Made by a program: the position numbers and the translations under genes. The notes beneath the pieces are model-generated. The model did no database searches. It was not told the DNA's origin and saw only the letters and a list, made by a program, of their open reading frames with translations. This document shows positions 53,382-61,778 of a DNA stretch of 64,000 bases, piece by piece; the first letter of the stretch is position 1; the number at the start of each line of letters is the position of its first letter. This stretch comes from Rhizobium sp. 2MFCol3.1 (GTDB lineage: Bacteria > Pseudomonadota > Alphaproteobacteria > Rhizobiales > Rhizobiaceae): assembly GCF_000377565.1 (NCBI RefSeq), contig NZ_KB898353.1:496001-560000 (forward strand), written 5' to 3'.

Positions 53382-54599
53382 TCAGAGAGCACCGCTTTTC
53401 GGCGGTGCGACGCCATTCAGGTGATAGTTGCCGACCACATGGTATTTCCAGCGAACGGGGTCGTGCAGCGTGTGCGTGCGGGCGTTGCGCCAGTGTCTAT
53501 CGAGGTTGAGATCGGTGCTGGCCGAAGACGTGCCCGCAAGCTCGAACAGAACGTTCGAGGCGTCTATGGCCACGTCCGAACACAGCACCTTGGCGGCCGC
53601 AACCGCAAGCGTTGCGGCGACAACATTCTCCTCGGTCGTCTCAATCTGCGCGATATCGACCTTGAGTCCGGCGCTTTCGATGAGGGCGGTTGCGGCCTGC
53701 AGCTGGACCGCCAGTGAACCAACCTTGGAAATGGTCAGCGGGTCATCCGAGGCGCGGTCGACGCCGCTATCGGTCCACGGACGCGCGCGCGTTTTGACGA
53801 AATCCACCATCTCGGCAAAGCTCGCGCGGGCGATGCCGAGATCGATCCCGGCATGGATGATCTGCCCGACCGAACCGATGGTGGTCGGCCGCTCGAACCC
53901 TTTGTGATGCAGCACGACGGCGTCGGCATGAACATAGACGTTGTTGAGAACCGTGGTGCCGCTACCCGTCGTGCGCTGGCCGAAACCGTCCCAGTCGTCG
54001 ATGATCTCGACGCCTTCGGTTCCCTTCTGGACAAATGACATGGTGAGGTTGTCATCCTCGTTGAGCGCGAAGACGGTGATCCAGTCGGCGAATATAACGC
54101 CGGTCGAGTAGAATTTGCGGCCATTGATCCGGTAGCCGATGCCGTCGCGGGTGATGCGCGTGTTGTAATGGCCGACCGTCTTGGTGCCGCGCTCCGACAG
54201 AGCATTGCCGAACCGGTCTCCGGCCAGCGCGCGGCCGAAAAAGAAGCGCTTCTGCTCCTCGGTTCCATCGGTACGCAGTGCTTCCAGAATATAGAAATGG
54301 TTCTGCGGGATTTGGCCGATCGAACCATCTGCTTCCGACAGGATTGCCGTGACCTCGGCGAGAACGGCGTTGGACACGTCGATCCCCCCATATTCGGGAG
54401 GCACGGTAATCGCGAGCAGGCCGGATTGCGACAAGGCTTCCAGCTCTTCATAGGGCAGCAGCCGTTGCTGGTCGCGTCTCGATGCTCCCTCCGCGAAGCG
54501 GCGCGCCAAGTGGAGCGCTGTCGCTATCGCTTCCTCCTCGCTCGCCAGACGGGCCGTCAGCTGCCGAATTCGATCCGTTGAATGTGGTATCTTGTCCAT
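53382..54599 (-). CDS. SfnB-family sulfur-acquisition oxidoreductase
   Basis: A 405-residue protein of the acyl-CoA-dehydrogenase-like SfnB family, linked to growth on dimethyl sulfone and related sulfur sources. Landmarks are LLPYEELEALSQSGLLAITVP, SIGQIPQNHFYILEALR, YRINGRKFYSTGVIFADWI and the end motif DRHWRNARTHTLHDPVRWKYHVVG. GGGAG lies about 6 bases before ATG 54599. It is convergent with the other monooxygenase and only moderately similar to it, so the pair is not a recent duplication. Confidence 0.88.
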   Translation of the reverse strand: MDKIPHSTDRIRQLTARLASEEEAIATALHLARRFAEGASRRDQQRLLPYEELEALSQSGLLAITVPPEYGGIDVSNAVLAEVTAILSEADGSIGQIPQNHFYILEALRTDGTEEQKRFFFGRALAGDRFGNALSERGTKTVGHYNTRITRDGIGYRINGRKFYSTGVIFADWITVFALNEDDNLTMSFVQKGTEGVEIIDDWDGFGQRTTGSGTTVLNNVYVHADAVVLHHKGFERPTTIGSVGQIIHAGIDLGIARASFAEMVDFVKTRARPWTDSGVDRASDDPLTISKVGSLAVQLQAATALIESAGLKVDIAQIETTEENVVAATLAVAAAKVLCSDVAIDASNVLFELAGTSSASTDLNLDRHWRNARTHTLHDPVRWKYHVVGNYHLNGVAPPKSGAL

Positions 54600-54784
54600 T
54601 TCGCTCTCCCAGGCTGAGGGCACTATCGATCCGGGATTCATCGGCGAAAGAAAAGAATATTAAATCCATAAACTATTATCGGAATGAAAAGTCATTTCGG
54701 CGGTGGCGATTGTGTGGTCGGTCTTCGCTAAAAATGGGCGTCGGACGCCCCGCGAAAAAACGCCTTGCCTTCAACGCGACAATT

Positions 54785-54801
54785 TCTATTATTTTAGTAG
54801 A
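54785..54801. promoter_or_regulatory. Shared TCYAY-N7-GTAGA element, site 2
   Basis: TCTAT-TATTTTA-GTAGA, near-perfect inverted repeat with 7-base spacer, followed by AAATAT as at site 1 (AATAT). It lies 71 bases before the gene at 54873. Confidence 0.5.
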
Positions 54802-54872
54802 GAAATATGCCTTCACACCGATCCGAGTAAATTGGCCGGCTCGCCCGGCTCGACGTAGGAAAGGAACGACGC

Positions 54873-56264
54873 ATGACGCAGATCCCGTCCGGCTTTCGAA
54901 ACAGACCGCAGGCTCTCAACGCCAATTCCCTTTTCAAGATCGCAATTGTCGGCCGTGGTTTCACCGGCTTCATGACCGCGATCGCGCTTTTGAAGACGCT
55001 CGACAGGCCATTTCATCTGGTCATGTATGATCCACAGCGGACGGTCGATGTCGGTAAGGGATTGGCCCCGACGTCGGCGACGCTGCTCAACAGCCGCGTT
55101 CGCGATCTCTCGATCGTGCCGGATGCGCGCGATGATTTCAGGCACTGGCTCGAAGCCGGCATGCGCTTCGCCGACACGGCGGACCGGGCACCGGCGACGC
55201 TGGAACAGTTGTTCGTACCAGGAGAGCTGTTCAGCGATTATGTCCATCAACGCTTCTCCGAAGCGCTGCGCGATAGGACAGATGTCGTCGTGCAGATTTG
55301 TCCGGAGGCTGTCACGTCGCTCGATCATGACGAGCGGACCGGCTTTACGGTCACGTTTGGCTACCGGCAAAGCGCGCAGTTCGACGCCGTATTTCTCGCC
55401 ACCGGTTATGGACAGCGTGAGAGTGCCAGCGAGAGCGAGGCGGCAGCCGCAGCAGGTGATGCCGTTGTCATTGGCGGCGGTGTCCGCGCTGTCGATCGGG
55501 CGCTGCGGCTGCTTGCCGACGGTCAGGCCAAGCACGTCACCTTGATCTCCGCGTCAGGGTTCCTGCCGCAACCTCATACGCGCGCGCCAGTCGGAGTGGT
55601 CGTCTCCGAGGAGCCGCTGCCTAACACGCTTCGTGGCGCCTTTCGCTATCTGCGGCGGGCAGCACAGGCAGCGAACGCCCAAGGGGGCGACTGGCAGGGT
55701 ATCATGAATGGCTTCAGGCTTCGCGCTCACGAACTGTGGCAGGGCTTGAGCCCGGAAGAGCGCGCTCGGTTCAAGCGTCATGTACGCGCCATTTACGACA
55801 GTCACCGCAACCGCCTGCCACCCGAGCATTACGAGCGTCTGCACCTTGGTATCGCCAGAGGTGAGATCACGCTGCGAAAGGGCAAGGTCGAGCGTATCGC
55901 GACGAACGGCGTCCTGATCCAGGGCCGTGCGGGTCTTGAGGTTCTTTGCGCCGACAGGACGGTGGATTGCCGTTCGCGGCCGACGGACATGGATTCTCCG
56001 CTGTTTCGCTCGGTGCTGCGCGCGGGCCTGGCGCGGCGCGACGAGGCGGATCTGGGCATTCTCGTCGACCGGTGCGGGCGCACGACGGCGGCTCCCGAGG
56101 CGTTCGCGGGTTTGTTCGCGATGGGACCGCTCGGCCTTGGAAGCCTGCCGGATGTCGACCAAGTCCCTGAAATCGTTACGCAGGGATATGCCGCTGCCGC
56201 TGCTCTCGAGCAGTGGATCGATCAGATCCAACAGTCACAAGACGCCGCTCCACAGGGTCGGTAA
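54873..56264 (+). CDS. FAD/NAD(P)-binding oxidoreductase-like protein
   Basis: A 463-residue protein with an N-terminal Rossmann motif (IAIVGRGFTGFMTAIALL) and a second dinucleotide motif (AVVIGGGVRAVDRALRLL), as in the 'FAD-NAD(P)-binding' family (NAD_binding_9 type). AGGAAAGGAA precedes ATG 54873. The C-terminus ends in MGPLGLGSLPDVDQV, resembling flavin-domain closure. Members often lie in sulfur or iron loci, and the shared upstream element ties it to the importers. Its role could be electron supply or oxidation of an intermediate; this is not shown. Confidence 0.82.
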   Translation: MTQIPSGFRNRPQALNANSLFKIAIVGRGFTGFMTAIALLKTLDRPFHLVMYDPQRTVDVGKGLAPTSATLLNSRVRDLSIVPDARDDFRHWLEAGMRFADTADRAPATLEQLFVPGELFSDYVHQRFSEALRDRTDVVVQICPEAVTSLDHDERTGFTVTFGYRQSAQFDAVFLATGYGQRESASESEAAAAAGDAVVIGGGVRAVDRALRLLADGQAKHVTLISASGFLPQPHTRAPVGVVVSEEPLPNTLRGAFRYLRRAAQAANAQGGDWQGIMNGFRLRAHELWQGLSPEERARFKRHVRAIYDSHRNRLPPEHYERLHLGIARGEITLRKGKVERIATNGVLIQGRAGLEVLCADRTVDCRSRPTDMDSPLFRSVLRAGLARRDEADLGILVDRCGRTTAAPEAFAGLFAMGPLGLGSLPDVDQVPEIVTQGYAAAAALEQWIDQIQQSQDAAPQGR

Positions 56265-56268
56265 CGGC

Positions 56269-56298
56269 AAGGCTGCTTGACGAAAATCAAGCAGCCTT
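56269..56298 (+). terminator. Terminator after the FAD/NAD(P)-binding gene
   Basis: Perfect 12-bp stem AAGGCTGCTTGA / TCAAGCAGCCTT (56269-56280 and 56287-56298) with a 6-base loop, followed by GGATTTTG. Confidence 0.8.
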
Positions 56299-56313
56299 GG
56301 ATTTTGTGATTGC

Positions 56314-56341
56314 ATTTAAATACGATCGTTCGTAAATGAAT
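56314..56341. promoter_or_regulatory. Candidate TetR operator
   Basis: The centre TACGATCGTTCGTA (56321-56334) has inverted TACGA / TCGTA arms and the symmetry extends, imperfectly, through flanking ATTNA bases. It ends 20 bases before the TetR start, the classic place for autoregulation. Confidence 0.6.
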
Positions 56342-56360
56342 GCTTCAGCCGGGGCATTTG

Positions 56361-56918
56361 ATGGGACGTACGAGAAAAATCAGCGAAGACGACATTCTCG
56401 ATGCGGCCGAGCGCGTGGTCGTGCGCCTCGGTGCGGCTGGATTGTCCATCGATGCTGTCGCTCAGGAGGCCGGTGTCAGCAAGGCGCGGGTTGTCTACGA
56501 CCACAAGTCGAAGAGCGGGCTGTTGGAAGCTCTCGTCAATCGAAAGTTCCAGGTGGACGTCGCGCATGTGGAGGAGTGCGTGCGGGCGTCGGCGGATACA
56601 CCGCATCCGGAACTCTTCGGACGCATAGCGTCCGCAGAGACCACGATCGATGATACCGATCGCGCGGTTGCAATGGCTGTCAGTGCTTCGATGGCCAGCG
56701 GTGACAAACTGCAAGAGACGATGCGGGAGTGGGTCGATCTCGATCTCAGGAAGATGGCGGAAGGAGCCAGGCCAAAAGCCGCTCTGATGGCCTACCTCGC
56801 GCTGACGGGGTTTTTCTGTACTGAACTCTTTACGTTCCACACCTGGGCGGAGGCCGAACGCCGCGACATCCTCGACGGGATTCGCTCGCTCTACTTCTCC
56901 TACGCGGACAAGACATGA
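56361..56918 (+). CDS. TetR-family transcriptional repressor of the RND pump
   Basis: A 185-residue TetR regulator. The helix-turn-helix is LSIDAVAQEAGVSKARVVYD (about 28-47). The ligand-binding part is all-helical. ATG 56361 follows GGGG; an in-frame ATG at 56340 falls at the edge of the operator and is less likely. It is 39 bases upstream of the RND membrane-fusion gene, in the same direction, so the repressor probably controls its own operon, as AmeR or AcrR do. Confidence 0.9.
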   Translation: MGRTRKISEDDILDAAERVVVRLGAAGLSIDAVAQEAGVSKARVVYDHKSKSGLLEALVNRKFQVDVAHVEECVRASADTPHPELFGRIASAETTIDDTDRAVAMAVSASMASGDKLQETMREWVDLDLRKMAEGARPKAALMAYLALTGFFCTELFTFHTWAEAERRDILDGIRSLYFSYADKT

Positions 56919-56957
56919 CGCCCTCCCAAGGCGTGCACAATCAAGAAGGAATACGGA

Positions 56958-58151
56958 ATGCGACGTAGTTGCCGAATGGCGCGCCTGCGGGCGAGCCTGA
57001 TCGCCACCACTTTTTTCCTGTCCGCGTCCGGACTGGCCTTTTCGCAGGAAGGCGGCGCAATGCCGCCGCCGGCCGTGGCCGTCATCGAGCTGAAGGGCAA
57101 GGACGTACCTGTCGTCAATGAACTCCCTGGCCGTATCGCAGCCACGCGCATTTCGGAAGTCCGCGCTCGCGTCTCCGGCATTCTGCAGGAGCGGGTTTTC
57201 GAGCAGGGTGCGACGGTCAAGAAGGACGATGTCCTCTACCGCATCGACCCGCGTCTCTTCAAAGTTCGCGTCGCAAGCGCCGAGGCGGCCCTTCAGCGCG
57301 CGAAGTCCATTCAGGACAATGCGAGGCTGCAGCTTGAGCGTCAGAAGAGCCTGCGCGATCGCAACATCGCCTCCGGCATCGACTACGACACCGCAGCCGT
57401 GAACCTCGCGCAAGCGACCGCGGATGTCGCGTCGGCGGAAGCGGGGTTGGACGAGGCGAAGATTAATCTTGAATATACCGAGGTCCGCGCGCCGATTTCC
57501 GGTGTCATCGGCGCTGCGCTGGTCACCGAAGGTGCGCTGGTGACGGCGGATGGAACATCGAACCTCGCGCTGATCCAGCAGGTCGACCCCGTCTATGCCG
57601 ACTTCACCCAGTCTGCGCAGGAACTGCTCAATCTGAAGCGGGCGGTCGCGGCCGGAACGCTTGCCAGCACGGCTCCGGGCGAGGCCCGTGTCGAACTTGT
57701 GTTCGACGATGGCTCTCTCTACGCCGAACCCGGCAAGCTGCTTTTCGCTAACGCCAATGTCGATTCCAACACCGGGCAGGTTACGCTTCGCGCCGAGTTC
57801 CCGAACGCTTCGGGCGATCTTCTGCCTGGAATGTACGTGCGCGTGCGCATTGAGCAGGCCGTTCGCCACGACGCCTTTACCATTCCGCAGAGGGCCGTCA
57901 TTCGCGACGATACCGGGCAGGCGCAGGTCTATGTCCTGGGTGCGGAGAACACGGCCGAGCTTCGCAAGGTTACGCTCGGGCAAGCGAGCGGCTCCGAATG
58001 GCTGGTCGAAGGCGGATTGAAGCAGGGCGAGACTGTCATCGTCGATGGCGTCCAGAAGGTCCAGCCGGGCGCCAAGGTTGCGCCGGAGGCCTGGAAGCCG
58101 GCCGAGGCGGCGAATGACGCCACTCAGCAGCCCGCGAAGACATCGGAGTAA
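56958..58151 (+). CDS. RND efflux membrane-fusion protein (AcrA/MexA family)
   Basis: A 397-residue periplasmic adaptor. A signal peptide (about 1-29, Ala-rich, ending FSQ) is followed by a lipoyl half (GRIAATRISEVRARVSGIL), a coiled-coil hairpin (about 95-165), the second lipoyl half (VRAPISGVIG) and a beta-barrel plus membrane-proximal domain (FTIPQRAVIRDDTG). AAGAAGGA precedes ATG 56958. No lipobox cysteine is visible at the processing site. The RND gene follows after 6 bases. Confidence 0.93.
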   Translation: MRRSCRMARLRASLIATTFFLSASGLAFSQEGGAMPPPAVAVIELKGKDVPVVNELPGRIAATRISEVRARVSGILQERVFEQGATVKKDDVLYRIDPRLFKVRVASAEAALQRAKSIQDNARLQLERQKSLRDRNIASGIDYDTAAVNLAQATADVASAEAGLDEAKINLEYTEVRAPISGVIGAALVTEGALVTADGTSNLALIQQVDPVYADFTQSAQELLNLKRAVAAGTLASTAPGEARVELVFDDGSLYAEPGKLLFANANVDSNTGQVTLRAEFPNASGDLLPGMYVRVRIEQAVRHDAFTIPQRAVIRDDTGQAQVYVLGAENTAELRKVTLGQASGSEWLVEGGLKQGETVIVDGVQKVQPGAKVAPEAWKPAEAANDATQQPAKTSE

Positions 58152-58157
58152 TCGATC

Positions 58158-61100
58158 ATGGCGCAATTGTTCATTCGCAGGCCGATCCTGGCCTGGGTCT
58201 TCGCGTTGTTCATTTCCATCGCGGGCATCATTGCCATCCCCTTCCTGCCGATCGCACAGTATCCGAAGGTCGCTCCGCCGCAGCTGACGATCTCCACGAG
58301 CTATCCGGGCGCCTCGCCGCAGGAAATCTATCAAGGCGTTACACGCCAGATCGAAGACGAGCTCAACGGCGTTGCCGGCCTGATGTACTTCGAATCGACG
58401 TCGGACAATTCCGGCTCGGTCAGCATCAACGCCACGTTCCGCGCTGGGACGGACATCAGCCAGGCTTCGGTCGACGTCCAGAACGCGATCCGTCGCGTCG
58501 AAGCCCGCCTTCCGGCCACCGTTCGCACGCAAGGTGTAACGGTCGAAGAGGCAAGCTCGGGCTTCCTCATGATCGTCTCGATGACCTCGACCGACGGCAG
58601 TCGCGACGAGGTCGAGCTTGGTGATTACATCAACCGAAGCGTGATCGGCGAAATCCGACGCATCGATGGTGTCGGACGTGCCCAGCTTTTCGCAGCCCAG
58701 CGCGCTCTGCGCGTGTGGATCGATCCGGACAAGATGGTCGGTCTCAACATCAACACCGACGATATCAATGCGGCAATCACCGCGCAGAACGCGCAGGTGG
58801 CGGCCGGCCAGATTGGCGCGAGCCCGAACCCCATCACCCAAGACCTGACTGCCACCGTTCTCGTGCAGGGGCAGCTCAGTACGCCCGAACAGTTCGGCGA
58901 GATCATCCTGCGGGCCAATCCCGATGGCTCGGCGGTCCGCTTGAAGGACGTCGCACGCATCGAGCAGGGTGCTGAATCCTACAACTTCACCAGCCGTCTC
59001 AACGGGCAACCGTCGGCTGCCATCGGCGTTCAGCTGTCTTCGACGGGCAACGCCGTCGCGGTTTCCGCCGCTATCAAGGCCAAGATGGAGACGCTGAGCC
59101 GGTTCTTCCCCAAGGGGGTCGAGTACAGCGTTCCCTATGACACCAGCCCGTTTGTCTCGGCGTCGATCGAGAAGGTCATCCACACGCTGCTCGAAGCGAT
59201 CGTGCTGGTCTTCATCGTCATGTTCGTCTTCCTGCAGAACTTCCGCTACACCGTCATCCCGACGCTGGTCGTGCCGGTGGCGCTGCTCGGCACCTGTGCC
59301 GTCATGTATGCGACTGGGTTCTCGATTAACGTTCTGACCATGTTCGCGATGGTGCTCGCGATCGGCATTCTCGTGGACGACGCGATCGTCGTGGTCGAGA
59401 ACGTCGAGCGCATCATGGCCGAGGAAGGCCTGTCGCCGAAGGCGGCGACGAAAAAGGCCATGAGCCAGATCACCGGGGCGATCCTCGGCATCACGCTTGT
59501 TCTGTCCTGCGTGTTCATTCCGATGGCCTTCTTCCCGGGCTCGACGGGCATCATCTATCGGCAGTTCTCGCTGACGATGGTCGTGTCGATCCTGTTCTCG
59601 GCCTTCCTTGCTCTATCGCTGACGCCGGCTCTTTGCGCCACCTTCCTGAAGCCCATCAAGGGCGGTCATCATCAGAAGGGCGGCCCGGGCGGCTGGTTCA
59701 ATCGCAAGTTCGAGGCGCTGACCAACCGTTACACCAGGTCGGTCACCGGAGTGGCGCGCCGTGCCGGCCGAATGATGGTTGTCTATCTCGCGCTCGTCGT
59801 CGGTCTGGGCTACCTGTTCGTAAGCCTGCCGACGTCGTTCGTGCCGGATGAAGATCAGGGCTTCCTGATCGTTGACATCCAGGGCCCGCCGGAAGCGAGC
59901 GCGAACCGCACGATCGAGTCGATCAGGAAGATCGAGACGATCTTCAAGGCGGAGCCGGCGGTCGCCAATATCGTGGCCATCCAAGGCTTCAGTTTCTCGG
60001 GCAATGGCGCCAATGCCGGTCTTGCCTTCGTGACGCTGAAGGACTGGTCGGAGCGCGGTGAAGGCAACTCGGTGCAGGATATCGCCAACCGGGCCAACAT
60101 GCAGCTTTTCGCGCTGAAGGATGCGACGTCCTTCGCCCTCTCGCCACCGCCGATCGAAGGCTTTGGAACGACAGGTGGTTTCTCCTTCCGTCTCCAGGAC
60201 CGTGCCGGCCTGGGGCAGGCGGCACTTGCGAACGCGACAGCCGAGCTGATGGCGAAAGCCGCTCAAAGCAAGGTCGTCACCGGCGTGCGCATGGAAGGCC
60301 TTCCCGACGCCGCCCAGGTGCTGTTCGTTATCGACCGCGAGAAGGCCAACACCTTCGGCGTCACTTTCGCGGATATCAACAACGCGATCACGGCCAATCT
60401 GGGCTCGTCCTACATCAACGATTATCCGAACCGGGGCAGGATGCAGCGCGTCATCGTCCAGGCGCAGGACCGCAGCCGACTGCAGATCGAGGATGTGCTG
60501 AAGATCAACGTGCGCAATGCCACGGGCGGCATGGTTCCATTGTCGTCCTTCGCGATCGGGCAGTGGCAGAAGGGCCCGCCGCAGATCGTTGGCTATAACG
60601 GCTATCCGACCGTGCGCATCTCCGGCGCGCCGGCGCCGGGAGAGTCCACAGGTGCTGCGATCACTGAGATGGAGCGCATCGCGTCAGAGTTGCCCGAAGG
60701 CTTCGGCTTCGAATGGTCGGGCCAGTCGCTGGAGGAAATCACGTCGGGCAGCCAGGCGCCGTTCCTGTTCGGCCTCAGCATCCTGTTCGTCTTCCTGTTG
60801 CTGGCGGGTCTCTACGAAAGCTGGTCCATCCCGCTGTCGGTCATCCTCGTGGTGCCGCTGGGCGTGATCGGATCCGTCCTCGCGGTGATATTGCGCGACA
60901 TGCCGAACGACCTCTACTTCAAGGTCGGCCTGATCGCCATCATCGGCCTTTCGGCAAAGAACGCCATCCTGATCGTGGAGTTCGCCAAGGACTACTACGC
61001 CGAAGGCAAATCGCTGCTAGAATCGGCGGTGGACGCGGCGAAATTGCGCTTCCGACCGATCGTCATGACGTCGCTTGCTTTCACGCTCGGCGTCGTCCCG

Positions 61101-61307
61101 CTGGCGATTGCGACCGGACCCAGCGCTGCAAGCCAGAACGCCATCGGTACGGGCGTGCTCGGTGGCATGATCTCGGCGACGATCCTCGCGATCTTCTTCG
61201 TGCCCGCGTTCTTCGTCTTCGTGCTCAAGGTCATGCGGACAAAGCGGCCGGTCGAGGATGATGGTGCTGCTGAAGCGCCGGAAAACACGACGACCACCCA
61301 TTCCTGA
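58158..61307 (+). CDS. RND multidrug efflux transporter (HAE1, AcrB/MexB family)
   Basis: A 1049-residue inner-membrane proton/drug antiporter, full length for HAE1. The N-terminus IRRPILAWVFALFISIAG, the GILVDDAIVVVENVER motif with the proton-relay aspartate pair in helix 4, and the second-half GLSAKNAILIVEFAKD are all intact. It forms a trimer with the adaptor encoded upstream. No outer-membrane channel gene follows, so a TolC-like protein encoded elsewhere must serve. The substrate range is not predictable. Confidence 0.95.
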   Translation: MAQLFIRRPILAWVFALFISIAGIIAIPFLPIAQYPKVAPPQLTISTSYPGASPQEIYQGVTRQIEDELNGVAGLMYFESTSDNSGSVSINATFRAGTDISQASVDVQNAIRRVEARLPATVRTQGVTVEEASSGFLMIVSMTSTDGSRDEVELGDYINRSVIGEIRRIDGVGRAQLFAAQRALRVWIDPDKMVGLNINTDDINAAITAQNAQVAAGQIGASPNPITQDLTATVLVQGQLSTPEQFGEIILRANPDGSAVRLKDVARIEQGAESYNFTSRLNGQPSAAIGVQLSSTGNAVAVSAAIKAKMETLSRFFPKGVEYSVPYDTSPFVSASIEKVIHTLLEAIVLVFIVMFVFLQNFRYTVIPTLVVPVALLGTCAVMYATGFSINVLTMFAMVLAIGILVDDAIVVVENVERIMAEEGLSPKAATKKAMSQITGAILGITLVLSCVFIPMAFFPGSTGIIYRQFSLTMVVSILFSAFLALSLTPALCATFLKPIKGGHHQKGGPGGWFNRKFEALTNRYTRSVTGVARRAGRMMVVYLALVVGLGYLFVSLPTSFVPDEDQGFLIVDIQGPPEASANRTIESIRKIETIFKAEPAVANIVAIQGFSFSGNGANAGLAFVTLKDWSERGEGNSVQDIANRANMQLFALKDATSFALSPPPIEGFGTTGGFSFRLQDRAGLGQAALANATAELMAKAAQSKVVTGVRMEGLPDAAQVLFVIDREKANTFGVTFADINNAITANLGSSYINDYPNRGRMQRVIVQAQDRSRLQIEDVLKINVRNATGGMVPLSSFAIGQWQKGPPQIVGYNGYPTVRISGAPAPGESTGAAITEMERIASELPEGFGFEWSGQSLEEITSGSQAPFLFGLSILFVFLLLAGLYESWSIPLSVILVVPLGVIGSVLAVILRDMPNDLYFKVGLIAIIGLSAKNAILIVEFAKDYYAEGKSLLESAVDAAKLRFRPIVMTSLAFTLGVVPLAIATGPSAASQNAIGTGVLGGMISATILAIFFVPAFFVFVLKVMRTKRPVEDDGAAEAPENTTTTHS

Positions 61308-61367
61308 CGGGATAGATGGCCGGCGATCCCGCCACGCTTGAAAGCGCGTGGCGCCTGATGAACGAAG

Positions 61368-61392
61368 TGCGCCCGTAGCTACAGGCGCATTT
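61368..61392 (+). terminator. Terminator-like hairpin after the RND operon
   Basis: Stem TGCGCC / GGCGCA (61368-61373 and 61384-61389) extended inside by GTAG / CTAC pairing, then TTTC. The T-run is short. Confidence 0.5.
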
Positions 61393-61405
61393 CGGCGTTT
61401 ATGGA

Positions 61406-61639
61406 TTAATGCTTGCCGTGCGGTTCGTCAGTTTCGTCGATGATCGAAGGGAGGAAGGACTGAACCTCGGCTCTTTCCTTCTCAGGCAGGGGCGCGATCT
61501 TTGTCTGCCAGAATCGTTCGGCTTCCGGCGTGTCCTTGTCCCACGCCCGAGTGGAGGCCTTGTTGTCGTCAAAGGCCGCCAACCGGCGTCCGCCAAGCTG
61601 GCGGTACTCATCGGCTGTCTGCTTGGCGCGATTGTGCAT
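61406..61639 (-). CDS. Small hydrophilic protein of unknown function (77 aa)
   Basis: I do not recognise the family. It starts at ATG 61639 with a strong AGGAG about 6 bases upstream, which supports its being real. The 77 residues are highly charged and helical (MHNRAKQTADEYRQLGGRRL, later PEAERFWQTKIAPLPEKERA), with no signal or membrane helix, and end in an acidic then His-containing tail. It is convergent with the RND gene and lies 139 bases downstream of the L,D-transpeptidase on the same strand. Confidence 0.65.
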   Translation of the reverse strand: MHNRAKQTADEYRQLGGRRLAAFDDNKASTRAWDKDTPEAERFWQTKIAPLPEKERAEVQSFLPSIIDETDEPHGKH

Positions 61640-61778
61640 GATCGTCTCCTATCCTGAACCCCGACGGCAAAGCGCTCCAAAGCAGGAGCGCCTTGCCACA
61701 GGAGAATCCCGGGCAGGGTGTATCCCGAGATATAGGCTTAACGGCCTCTCGGGCGTGTTGTTCCGCGATTGGCCGCGT

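Noticed and set aside
54736..54750. Hairpin GGGCGT-CGG-ACGCCC between the SfnB gene and the FAD/NAD gene
   Set aside because: Short, no T-run, and between divergent starts, so a terminator makes no sense.
56316..59183. Very long minus-strand open frame (955 codons) opposite the TetR and RND genes
   Set aside because: It is antisense to well-recognised TetR and RND coding sequences and has composition (Arg/Asp/Gly-rich) typical of shadow frames in GC-rich DNA.
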